From NCBI GenBank assembly GCA_942490925.1, contig CALNYX010000051.1:1-5617 (forward strand): 5,617 bases of DNA. The letters run 5' to 3'. The notes beneath the pieces are model-generated. The model was not told where the DNA came from, did not search any database, and worked only from the letters and a program-made list of their open reading frames with translations. The position numbers were made by a program, and so were the translations under genes. Position 1 is the stretch's first letter. Each line of letters opens with the position of its first letter. This document shows, piece after piece, positions 1-5,272 of the stretch. The stretch comes from CALNYX01 sp942490925. Its GTDB lineage: Bacteria > Chlamydiota > Chlamydiia > Chlamydiales > JAAKFR01.

Positions 1-353
1 CATCCTGTGCAGATGAGCGACATGAGGTGAGATAACAGTGCCACAAAAGACCAAGAGCGTGCAAATCAAACAACACATTCATACAGTACTCAACTAAAAT
101 GGTACCAATGAGCAGAATTCATTCAGCACAACATACTTTTATACTTACCATTGACATCCGACTTGGTCCCCAGACTGAAGTGCCTCAGCAATGTCTCCGA
201 CCAGGTTGATTGGTGTGTTTAGACGTCAAGATGGCTCTGTCGACAGAACAGGGGATCCACTCCATATACCAGCTGTGCTAGTATTCCAGAGCAATTCCAT
301 TAGCTCACATCAACTCACATACTATAGGAAGCCTTTGAAACATTAGCAGTGTA
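1..353. repeat. 353-bp satellite unit, left end, full copy
   Basis: The unit starts at CATCCTGTGC and the next copy starts at 354 (CATCCTGG), so the period is 353 bp. Nearly the whole unit recurs at 5273-5617 in the same orientation, with scattered substitutions and small indels. Well-conserved landmarks are CAACTAAAATGGTACCAATG (near 90 and 5360), GGTTGATTGGTGTGTTTAGA (near 203 and 5476) and GCCTTTGAAACAT (331-343 and 5605-5617). No credible gene lies in it. Two head-to-tail copies at each end identify a tandem satellite. Its family is not recognised. Confidence 0.85.
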
Positions 354-422
354 CATCCTGGACAGTTGAGCACACATTACATGAGATAACAGTACCACAA
401 AAGGCTATCATGGCTGCAAATC
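354..422. repeat. Partial second satellite unit, degrading into unique sequence
   Basis: This is the start of a second satellite copy directly after the first. Homology is clear through AGTACCACAAAA (391-402) and is still faintly visible at GCAAATC (416-422), matching GCAAATC at 61-67 of the first unit. Beyond this the alignment is lost, so the left array ends at a unit phase of about 50-70. The array resumes on the right near phase 247. The interior was therefore not inserted cleanly into one unit, or the edges have decayed. Confidence 0.7.
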
Positions 423-813
423 CACCTCCTCTTGCGTAGCTTCCCAACACAGCCATTGGTACTATCCAACAACTTTTCTTGTACCCACAACTCAAACCTG
501 TCTTGATCAACTGTTCCAATGGTGGGATCCATTTCTTCTTCTTCACAAGAATGTCCCCTTTGAACAATATCACAAGTCTCCTTGATAAACCCATTGACGT
601 CTCATGCCGCAAGCAAAGAATATCGAGCGCCCCTGTTCCCTTCGAAAAAAGAGTTTCGTCCTCACTCCAGTGCCGACTTTCAACATGTCTTCTCCCATGT
701 TGATAAGAATATACAATACAACCACTTGCTGAAGGTGATACCTATCATACTGATAGATATGTTTGTCGACTCTCATGGTCCCTAGTGCTGTCATTGGTTC
801 ACTAGACCGAAGG
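423..813. other. Anonymous non-coding stretch, left interior
   Basis: No gene is supported here. Forward and reverse ORFs of 67-89 residues overlap each other, have no recognisable domain, and one crosses the satellite edge. One perfect 8-bp inverted repeat is present, TCAACATG at 680-687 and CATGTTGA at 696-703 around an 8-nt CT-rich loop. A loose resemblance exists between about 664-710 and satellite positions 174-220 (both carry a G[T/C]CTxC...GTTGAT pattern), so part of this may be decayed satellite. That is only a suggestion. Confidence 0.4.
680..703. repeat. Short perfect hairpin
   Basis: TCAACATG (680-687) and CATGTTGA (696-703) are exact reverse complements separated by TCTTCTCC. There is no following T-tract and no adjacent gene, so there is no reason to call it a terminator. 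It may be chance. Confidence 0.3.
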
Positions 814-1129
814 GAGCAAGCTTTTTTGTTGGCTCACAAATCATGAAACAAGTGAAAACAGGAACTTGTACTAATACTTTTAATTATCCTGAAAGGGTGA
901 TTGTCATGTTCTGACCCTTGGTGGTGGCCATTCAAAGTGATTTCGGTCCTCAGCGGCCGTGAGAGTGTCATGGCGGTCGTGGATTTTGTGAGAAAAAATT
1001 TTCGGTCCTCAGCGGCCGTGAGAGTGTCATGGCGGTCGTGGATTTTGTGAAAAAAAATGACACTTGCGCGCACAAACACGCAGTGCGAGCTAAAAACCGG
1101 GCGCTTGATTTTGGCCGAAATAGAGCTCG
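814..1129 (+). mobile_element. Truncated (right-half) copy of the inverted-repeat element
   Basis: From GAGCAAGCTTTTTTGTTGGC onward this matches 3249-3504, the right half of the complete element, almost base for base. It carries the right terminal inverted repeat at 1095-1121, but with one extra G (CCGGGCGC instead of CCGGCGC). The left half, 2938-3248 in the complete copy, is absent: the sequence before 814 is unrelated. It also has an internal 59-bp duplication absent from the other copy. Without that duplication its length equals the other copy's right half to within one base. Immediately after it comes a 135-bp-family unit, as in the complete copy, so the two were copied as a block. Confidence 0.75.
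941..1058. repeat. 59-bp tandem duplication inside the truncated element
   Basis: TTTCGGTCCTCAGCGGCCGT starts at 941 and again at 1000, giving two head-to-tail copies of 59 bp that end in an A-rich run (GTGAGAAAAAAT, then GTGAAAAAAAAT). The other element copy (3376 onward) has this segment once. The duplication is therefore private to this copy. It separates the first GAGTGTCAT arm from its ATGACACT partner; only the second arm keeps a nearby partner. Confidence 0.85.
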
Positions 1130-1250
1130 TACTATAAAAGTAAGAGATTTGTGCATTTCTAGCAGTAGCTTGGTTAAATGTGATGGTATACCAGACAAAC
1201 CACTTGATTCAGTTGGCCAACTGGCTGTGGTAGACAATGACACCAAGTTG
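1130..1250 (+). repeat. 135-bp array unit, 5'-truncated and attached to the element
   Basis: This is 121 bp of the array unit, starting TACTATAAAAGTAAGAG. It differs from the free units at one visible base (TATAAAAG instead of TATAATAG), and that variant is shared with the unit fragment at 3505. It holds the 14-bp palindrome CAGTTGGCCAACTG at 1210-1223 and GGTATACC nearby. A TATA-box-like TATAAAAG lies at 1133-1140, overlapping a donor-like GTAAGAG at 1140-1146. No transcription evidence can be read from the sequence. Confidence 0.8.
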
Positions 1251-1469
1251 CAAGTGAAACATGCATCAACACCCTAGAGGGGAGCTGATCATCCTGAAAA
1301 AGTATTACCAGATTGGTTTACCACCGTCTGGCCATTCTTTGCAATGATCTGTGATCTTTTTAGTGTTCTTACACCATTCTGCCTTGTGCTATGCTGCTAT
1401 GCTCTTGATAAGCACATGAAAAAGCACCACAAAAAGCACCCTCACCCCAAATGCAGATAGAGTAACTGC
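1251..1469 (+). repeat. Array spacer 1 (219 bp)
   Basis: This is the first of four spacers separating 135-bp units. It starts CAAGTGAAACATGCATCAAC and ends AGATAGAGTAACTGC. The same block recurs at 1740, 2242 and 2599 with indels. This copy has the short tail form CTTGATAAGCACATG and lacks the GTA present in copies 2 and 3. In forward frame it contains TAG at 1275-1277, then 60 open codons to TAG at 1458-1460 (see the separate entry). Confidence 0.85.
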
Positions 1470-1604
1470 CTACATAGTTTGCATACTATAATAGTAAGAG
1501 ATTTGTGCATTTCTAGCAGTAGCTTGGTTAAATGTGATGGTATACCAGACAAACCACTTGATTCAGTTGGCCAACTGGCTGTGGTAGACAATGACACCAA
1601 GTTG
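1470..1604 (+). repeat. 135-bp array unit, pair 1 copy a
   Basis: This is a full unit running from CTACATAGTTTGCATAC to GACACCAAGTTG. It is followed directly by an identical copy, so the period is exactly 135 bp, or 45 codons. It is open in one frame on each strand. It includes GTAAGAG (1494-1500), GGTATACC and the 14-bp palindrome CAGTTGGCCAACTG. No difference is visible between this and the other four full units. Confidence 0.9.
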
Positions 1605-1739
1605 CTACATAGTTTGCATACTATAATAGTAAGAGATTTGTGCATTTCTAGCAGTAGCTTGGTTAAATGTGATGGTATACCAGACAAACCACTTGATTCA
1701 GTTGGCCAACTGGCTGTGGTAGACAATGACACCAAGTTG
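1605..1739 (+). repeat. 135-bp array unit, pair 1 copy b
   Basis: This is a head-to-tail duplicate of the preceding unit with no intervening base (CAAGTTG then CTACATAG). The unit is a multiple of three, so the forward and reverse open frames continue through the junction. The reverse strand gives a repeated peptide beginning MVSLSTTASWPTESSG, which is an antisense shadow rather than a separate gene. Confidence 0.9.
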
Positions 1740-1971
1740 CAAGTGAAACATGCATCAACACCCTAGAGGGGAGCTGATCATCCTGAAAAAGTATTACCAG
1801 ATTGGTTTACCACCGTCTGGCCATTCTTTGCAATGATCTGTGATCTTTTTAGTGTTCTTACACCATTCTGCCTCGTGCTAGTATGCTGCTATGCTCTTGA
1901 AAGTTTGGAATAAGCACATGAAAAAGCACCACAAAAAGCACACACAACCCAAATTCAGATAGAGTAACTGC
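1740..1971 (+). repeat. Array spacer 2 (232 bp, long-tail form)
   Basis: This matches spacer 1 but carries GTA after GTGCTA, a 10-bp longer tail (CTTGAAAGTTTGGAATAAG against CTTGATAAG), and a changed end (CACACAACCCAAATTCAG). The 10-bp difference breaks the forward frame: it ends at TAA 1911-1913 as LESLE, and the Lys/His tail appears in another frame. Spacer 4 shares the GGAATAAG tail type. Confidence 0.85.
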
Positions 1972-2106
1972 CTACATAGTTTGCATACTATAATAGTAAG
2001 AGATTTGTGCATTTCTAGCAGTAGCTTGGTTAAATGTGATGGTATACCAGACAAACCACTTGATTCAGTTGGCCAACTGGCTGTGGTAGACAATGACACC
2101 AAGTTG
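1972..2106 (+). repeat. 135-bp array unit, pair 2 copy a
   Basis: This full unit is identical to the others by eye. Together with the next copy and the spacer it repeats the 1470-1971 block at an offset of 502 bp. Confidence 0.9.
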
Positions 2107-2241
2107 CTACATAGTTTGCATACTATAATAGTAAGAGATTTGTGCATTTCTAGCAGTAGCTTGGTTAAATGTGATGGTATACCAGACAAACCACTTGATT
2201 CAGTTGGCCAACTGGCTGTGGTAGACAATGACACCAAGTTG
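2107..2241 (+). repeat. 135-bp array unit, pair 2 copy b
   Basis: This is a direct head-to-tail copy of the preceding unit, giving a second unit doublet. The two doublets plus spacers form the higher-order repeat. Confidence 0.9.
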
Positions 2242-2463
2242 CAAGTGAAACATGCATCAACACCCTAGAGGGGAGCTGATCATCCTGAAAAAGTATTACC
2301 AGATTGGTTTACCACCGTCTGGCCATTCTTTGCAATGATCTGTGATCTTTTTAGTGTTCTTACACCATTCTGCCTCGTGCTAGTATGCTGCTATGCTCTT
2401 GATAAGCACATGAAAAAGCACCACAAAAAGCACCCTCACCCCAAATGCAGATAGAGTAACTGC
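2242..2463 (+). repeat. Array spacer 3 (222 bp, short-tail form)
   Basis: This has the same short tail as spacer 1 (CTTGATAAGCACATG, then CACCCTCACCCCAAATGCAG) plus the extra GTA codon seen in spacer 2. After TAG at 2266-2268 the forward frame is open for 61 codons to TAG at 2452-2454. It encodes the same lead, hydrophobic stretch and Lys/His tail as spacer 1 with one added Val. It is the second copy in which the whole latent domain is intact. Confidence 0.85.
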
Positions 2464-2598
2464 CTACATAGTTTGCATACTATAATAGTAAGAGATTTGT
2501 GCATTTCTAGCAGTAGCTTGGTTAAATGTGATGGTATACCAGACAAACCACTTGATTCAGTTGGCCAACTGGCTGTGGTAGACAATGACACCAAGTTG
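2464..2598 (+). repeat. 135-bp array unit, single copy
   Basis: This is the last full unit of the array. It is not doubled, unlike the two preceding pairs. The forward frame from the preceding TAG (2452-2454) continues through it to TAG at 2623-2625. Confidence 0.9.
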
Positions 2599-2788
2599 CA
2601 AGTGAAACATGCATCAACACCCTAGAGGGGAGCTGATCATCCTGAAAAAGTATTACCAGATTGGTTTACCACCGTCTGGCCGTTCTTTGCTCTTTTTAGT
2701 GTTCTTACAACATTCTGCCTCGTGCTATGCTCTTGGAAGCATGGAATAAGCACATGAAAAAACACCTCAAAAAGCACCCTCACCCAAA
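2599..2788 (+). repeat. Array spacer 4 (diverged, truncated)
   Basis: This is the most diverged spacer. It has a 12-bp in-frame deletion (TTTGCTCTTTTT against TTTGCAATGATCTGTGATC), an 8-bp deletion near GTGCTATGCTC that looks like slippage between GCTATGCT repeats, and the GGAATAAG long tail. The frame ends early at TGA 2755-2757. Homology to the other spacers stops around CACCCAAAA (2781-2788), although the terminal AGATAG...AGTAAC reappears at 2907. Confidence 0.8.
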
Positions 2789-2905
2789 ACACATTGTCCA
2801 AGCATTCCTCACAGCCTACAAAAGGGATTTACAAATGAGATGAACTTTTCACCAGTTGTCATGATTGTCCCCATATTAACACAAAAGTGACCTCTAGAAT
2901 CATTA
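2789..2905. other. Unique insert interrupting the last spacer
   Basis: About 117 bp with no counterpart in the other spacers separate CACCCAAAA from the spacer end AGATAGCTAGAGTAAC. No inverted or direct repeats at its edges are clear, and no gene is seen. It could be ancestral sequence lost from the amplified copies, or an insertion. Confidence 0.55.
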
Positions 2906-2937
2906 AGATAGCTAGAGTAACTACATAGTTTGCATAC
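2906..2937 (+). repeat. Spacer end plus first 17 bp of an interrupted array unit
   Basis: AGATAGCTAGAGTAAC is followed by CTACATAGTTTGCATAC (2921-2937), the exact first 17 bases of the 135-bp unit. The unit then stops, and its continuation (TACTATAAAAGTAAGAG) is found 567 bp further on at 3505. This is the left flank of the element insertion. Confidence 0.8.
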
Positions 2938-2945
2938 AAGGTAAT

Positions 2946-2970
2946 TTTCGGCCAAAATCAAGCGCCGGTT
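2946..2970. repeat. Left terminal inverted repeat of the element
   Basis: These 25 bases, with core TTTCGGCCAAAATC then AAGCGCCGG, are the exact reverse complement of 3471-3495. The sequence outside the arm (AAGGTAAT) does not pair cleanly with the outside of the right arm (GGAGCTCG). Confidence 0.85.
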
Positions 2971-3397
2971 ATAGGACTCATAACCCATTTTCAAACACAA
3001 AAGCACGTGCGATTGACTCGTTTGACTCAAGACCGTCGTCGGTTTGAATTGACGATGGCGGCGCCTCTCAGCTCCTGCAATGTCCTTCCCCCCAAAGGAA
3101 ATGCCACAGATCGGTCCTTCATGGTCTAAGGAATCTAGCAATACCAAAAGTTGTTGTCTGATATTGTGTTTGAGCGCCAAGAAAAGACATTGAAAAATCG
3201 ACGACCGGCGCCTCACACACAACGCCGTGTAAAATTTGAAAAATTACCGAGCAAGCTTTTTTGTTGGCTCACAAATCATGAAACAAGTGAAAACAGTAAC
3301 TTGTACTAATACTTTTAATTATCCTGAAAGGGTGATTGTCATGTTCTGACCCTTGGTGGTGGCCATTCGAAGTGATTTCGGTCCTCAGCGGCCGTGA

Positions 3398-3441
3398 GAG
3401 TGTCATGGCGGTCGTCGATTTTGTGAGAAAAAATGACACTC
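3398..3441. repeat. 9-bp hairpin within the element's right half
   Basis: GAGTGTCAT (3398-3406) and ATGACACTC (3433-3441) are perfect complements around a 26-nt interval. The truncated copy keeps the same pair at 1022-1030 and 1057-1065, with the last position changed from C to T. Retention in both copies may only reflect recent common origin. Confidence 0.45.
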
Positions 3442-3470
3442 GCGCGCACAAACACGCGGTGCGAGCTAAA

Positions 3471-3495
3471 AACCGGCGCTTGATTTTGGCCGAAA
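3471..3495. repeat. Right terminal inverted repeat of the element
   Basis: This is the perfect 25-bp reverse complement of 2946-2970, with core GATTTTGGCCGAAA. The counterpart in the truncated element (1095-1121) has an extra G after CCGG. Confidence 0.85.
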
Positions 3496-3504
3496 TGGAG
3501 CTCG

Positions 3505-3599
3505 TACTATAAAAGTAAGAGCTTTGTGCATTTCTAGCAGTACCAGCTTGGTTAAATGTGATGGTATACCAGACAAACCACTTGATTCAGTTGGCCAAC
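3505..3599 (+). repeat. Remainder of the interrupted array unit, 3' truncated
   Basis: The unit continues from the element as TACTATAAAAGTAAGAG with a few differences (GCTTTG for GATTTG, and an inserted CCA in CAGTACCAGC). It stops after CAGTTGGCCAAC at 3599, two bases short of completing the 14-bp palindrome present in every full unit. The array and its homology end here. TATAAAAG occurs at 3508-3515, as in the left copy. Confidence 0.8.
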
Positions 3600-4387
3600 G
3601 TCTGTAAATTGAAAGGTTCATTATCAATGGACGTACTTTACAATGAATGAAATAATACAATGTTGCATTACTGTAATGGAATATTTGATTAAAAAGTGCT
3701 CAAAAATCCGTTGCTGCAAAATGACCCAAAGCAAGTTTTCGTCAATGCTGTAATCCATTGGGCATCAATGCAAATGTCCATTACACACCAATTTGTCCTT
3801 GAAATGACCTTTCATTCTTCTCCAATCACATAAGCCCTTCTGTTCTGCACTCTGTCATCATTACAAAATGACTTCTTTCCTTTCTTCAAAGACTCACAAC
3901 CATCCAAATGAACCAACAAAGTGCCACCATGACGTCGTGTTGCTCTAATCACGATGGCGTTGCTCTTTCTATCTCCTTCTCCCCGGCATGCAACGCCACA
4001 TGCCATACTGATTCTTGTTAGCAGAAGCATGCCTGTCGAATGCTGTCCTCTGTTTCAGAATCCTCCATGGGATGCTCTTTTTGTTCACAGCTTCCAACAT
4101 GTTTGGTGATCTCTGCATGAGAGGAATGGCAGCGCTGGTGTCTCTCTCTAGTGCATCACTTCTTGTTTATTTGTATGTGTTTCATTTTGAACATCCGCCA
4201 AGGTACAAGTGCAATGCTTCACTGCCTGTTGCAAGTCGACAAGACTTGTTTTGTTGAAGATAGCCTTCAATTCATTCCGCCGAGACGACCACCCACTCCA
4301 TATATAAACATGCAGAAGCATAAGACCTTTTCCCAACACAATTTAAAGTATGAATACAATTAAGTACCGAAGGATTTTGTTTGAAAC
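3600..4387. other. Anonymous non-coding stretch
   Basis: No gene is supported. ORFs of 63-80 residues on both strands overlap each other and lack domains. Visible small structures are the odd-centred palindrome CATTACTGTAATG (3666-3678), the inverted pair TGTAATGGA (3672-3680) and TCCATTACA (3777-3785), and a TATA-like TATATAAA at 4301-4308. The stretch CCACTCCATATATA (4293-4306) resembles CCACTCCATATA of the terminal satellite (257-268). With other faint matches, this hints that part may be ancient satellite. Confidence 0.4.
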
Positions 4388-5156
4388 AACAACCCGCCGT
4401 CGTAATGATGGAATACCTCCAATCATCAATGAGGCGCGTCGTTTTGACGCCTCCGTCTTGTAACACCATCTTACTCTCGCTTGAGCTAAAGTGATCCCCT
4501 CACCATTGGATTTGACCTTTTACTATGTAACTGCAAGTATGTAAGTGATCAGCAGTGTGAAAAATGACAATCTGCCATCGTTGGGACGGAATTCAAGTCT
4601 CTGAATTGCGTGACGACCTCCAATTTGGTGAACGTGAACACGAATTCCACCTTCTTATGAAGAAGAAGCAACAGAGCCACCCTCTGTCTCTCTTCATATA
4701 CTATAGTGGGATCTGTTTACAAAAGTATTAAGCTACAGACAACAATCCGCGGTCGCTAGGACGTAATACAAGTCTCTTTTGCACGCCCAGCCGCTACTAC
4801 AAACGACCAAGTGCATTCTTTGCTTCCATAGTCCTACGATCTTCTCAGGGACCTTCTCGCAAGCTTTAAATGGTATGCGAGATACTGTATTCCAATGGAT
4901 TAATGCACAGACAACACTCTGTCTTCTCAACAATAGAATCAAGGTCGACTTTACTTTTTGTTGTGCTTAACACCATCATGTTCCGTACGTGAGCCTGCTG
5001 CGAAAGTGACGCTTAGACGATGCTTCCCTCGAATGCGATTGAGTGTTTACTAGTAGGTACATAAAATAGTTACTAGTTGATACTGTATAATTATATTAGG
5101 CGTTCTGATATGCTGTCGTGATCGAGAATACCTTTTCCTCTTCATAAAATGTGCTG
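4388..5156. repeat. Highly diverged tandem repeat, period about 175 bp
   Basis: A short motif recurs at 4388 (AACAACCCGCCGTCG...GGAATACC), 4566 (GACAATCTGCCATCG...GGAATTCAAGTCTCT) and 4741 (AACAATCCGCGGTCG...GTAATACAAGTCTCT). The offsets are 178 and 175 bp. Weaker versions appear near 4913 (AACACTCTGTC...GAATCAAGGTC) and near 5110 (TGCTGTCGTGATCG...GAATACC). A second shared landmark is TAACACCATC (4456-4465 and 4968-4977). No gene is credible here. Copies are diverged and need a proper alignment, so this call is moderate at best. Confidence 0.4.
4431..4453. repeat. GC-rich hairpin
   Basis: GAGGCG (4431-4436) pairs with CGCCTC (4448-4453), and an inner TC/GA can extend the stem across a small bulge. 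It lies inside the diverged repeat region and has no T-tract or neighbouring gene, so no function is assigned. Confidence 0.35.
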
Positions 5157-5272
5157 AACCAAGAGGATCTACTCTTTATTCAATATGTCAGCCGCGCTGG
5201 TATCCCAGAGCAAATCCATTAGCTCACATCAACTCATATACAATAGAAAGCCTTTGAAACATTAGCAGTGTG
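5157..5272. repeat. Partial satellite unit, right end
   Basis: This matches the last third of the left unit (247-353). It begins around AACCAAGAGGATCTACTC (against GAACAGGGGATCCACTCC), becomes clear at CCCAGAGCAAATCCATTAGC, and runs through GCCTTTGAAACATTAGCAGT to the start of the next unit. It has about 9 extra bases (near CTTTATTCAATATG). Upstream of 5157 homology to the 353-bp unit is lost. Confidence 0.75.

Larger units (their letters stand above)
1029..1913 (+). pseudogene. TAG-punctuated forward frame across the array, membrane-protein-like
   Basis: One frame runs 295 codons with only three internal stops, all TAG (1275, 1458, 1764), before TAA at 1911. Through each 135-bp unit it reads VRDLCISSSSLVKCDGIPDK and onward to VVDNDTKL, then QVKHASTP and TAG. 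Each spacer then reads RGADHPEKVLPDWF, a hydrophobic stretch (TTVWPFFAMICDLFSVL, FCLVLCCYAL), and a basic tail (DKHMKKHHKKHPHPKCR) ending at the second TAG. This looks like an ectodomain, one membrane segment and a Lys/His-rich tail. The upstream part from ATG 1029 depends on a one-base insertion in the element and is probably accidental. I do not recognise the family. It is best read as a decayed or amplified coding fragment. A chance open frame cannot be excluded. Confidence 0.28.
2938..3504. mobile_element. Non-autonomous inverted-repeat element nested in an array unit
   Basis: A 567-bp block splits one 135-bp unit. The unit reads ...GCATAC before it and TACTATA... after it, consistent with a 3-bp TAC target duplication (2935-2937, 3505-3507). 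Near each end is a 25-bp perfect inverted repeat (2946-2970 and 3471-3495) containing TTTCGGCCAAAATC. About 500 bp lies between the arms, with no transposase. This fits a MITE-like non-autonomous DNA transposon, with some distance between the inverted repeats and the inferred edges. Its right half recurs at 814-1129. The superfamily is not identifiable: the 3-bp duplication is compatible with several. The 3-bp match may also be chance. Confidence 0.6.
3249..3504 (+). repeat. Right half of the element, direct repeat of 814-1129
   Basis: This segment starts at GAGCAAGCTTTTTTGTTGGC and matches the truncated copy through GAGCTCG. It includes one copy of the 59-bp module and the right inverted repeat. 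Together with the following unit fragment it forms a direct repeat (3249-3599 against 814-1220) on either side of the 135-bp array. No TG...CA ends, primer-binding site or polypurine tract are visible, so these are not typical LTRs. Confidence 0.8.

Noticed and set aside
343..794. Overlapping short ORFs on both strands in the left interior
   Set aside because: They overlap each other in opposite directions, one begins in the satellite, none shows a domain, and their lengths are ordinary for non-coding DNA.
1878..2237. Reverse-strand 119-residue repeat protein
   Set aside because: It is the antisense reading of two 45-codon repeat units. It arises because the unit length is a multiple of three, and it has no independent support.
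1130..2598. CRISPR-like array of repeats and spacers
   Set aside because: The repeats are 135 bp, partly head-to-tail, and the spacers are copies of one another rather than unique. No cas-like gene is nearby and the context looks eukaryotic.
814..3599. LTR retrotransposon with 814-1220 and 3249-3599 as LTRs
   Set aside because: The repeats do not begin TG and end CA, no primer-binding site or polypurine tract is visible, the flanks show no target duplication, and the interior is a tandem array with no gag or pol. The right repeat is better explained as half of an inverted-repeat element.
4015..4257. 80-residue hydrophobic forward ORF
   Set aside because: It starts at a non-ATG codon, overlaps reverse ORFs, has no recognisable domain, and sits in anonymous sequence.
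4301..4308. TATATAAA as a promoter TATA box
   Set aside because: No credible gene begins downstream, and the surrounding bases resemble the terminal satellite's CCACTCCATATA, so repeat ancestry is as likely.
4431..4453. Rho-independent terminator
   Set aside because: The hairpin lacks a following T-tract, there is no upstream gene, and the window does not look bacterial.
5047..5083. Short direct repeat TTACTAGTAGGTAC / TTACTAGTTGATAC
   Set aside because: It is imperfect, short and AT-rich with no flanking structure. It could be chance or a remnant of local duplication.
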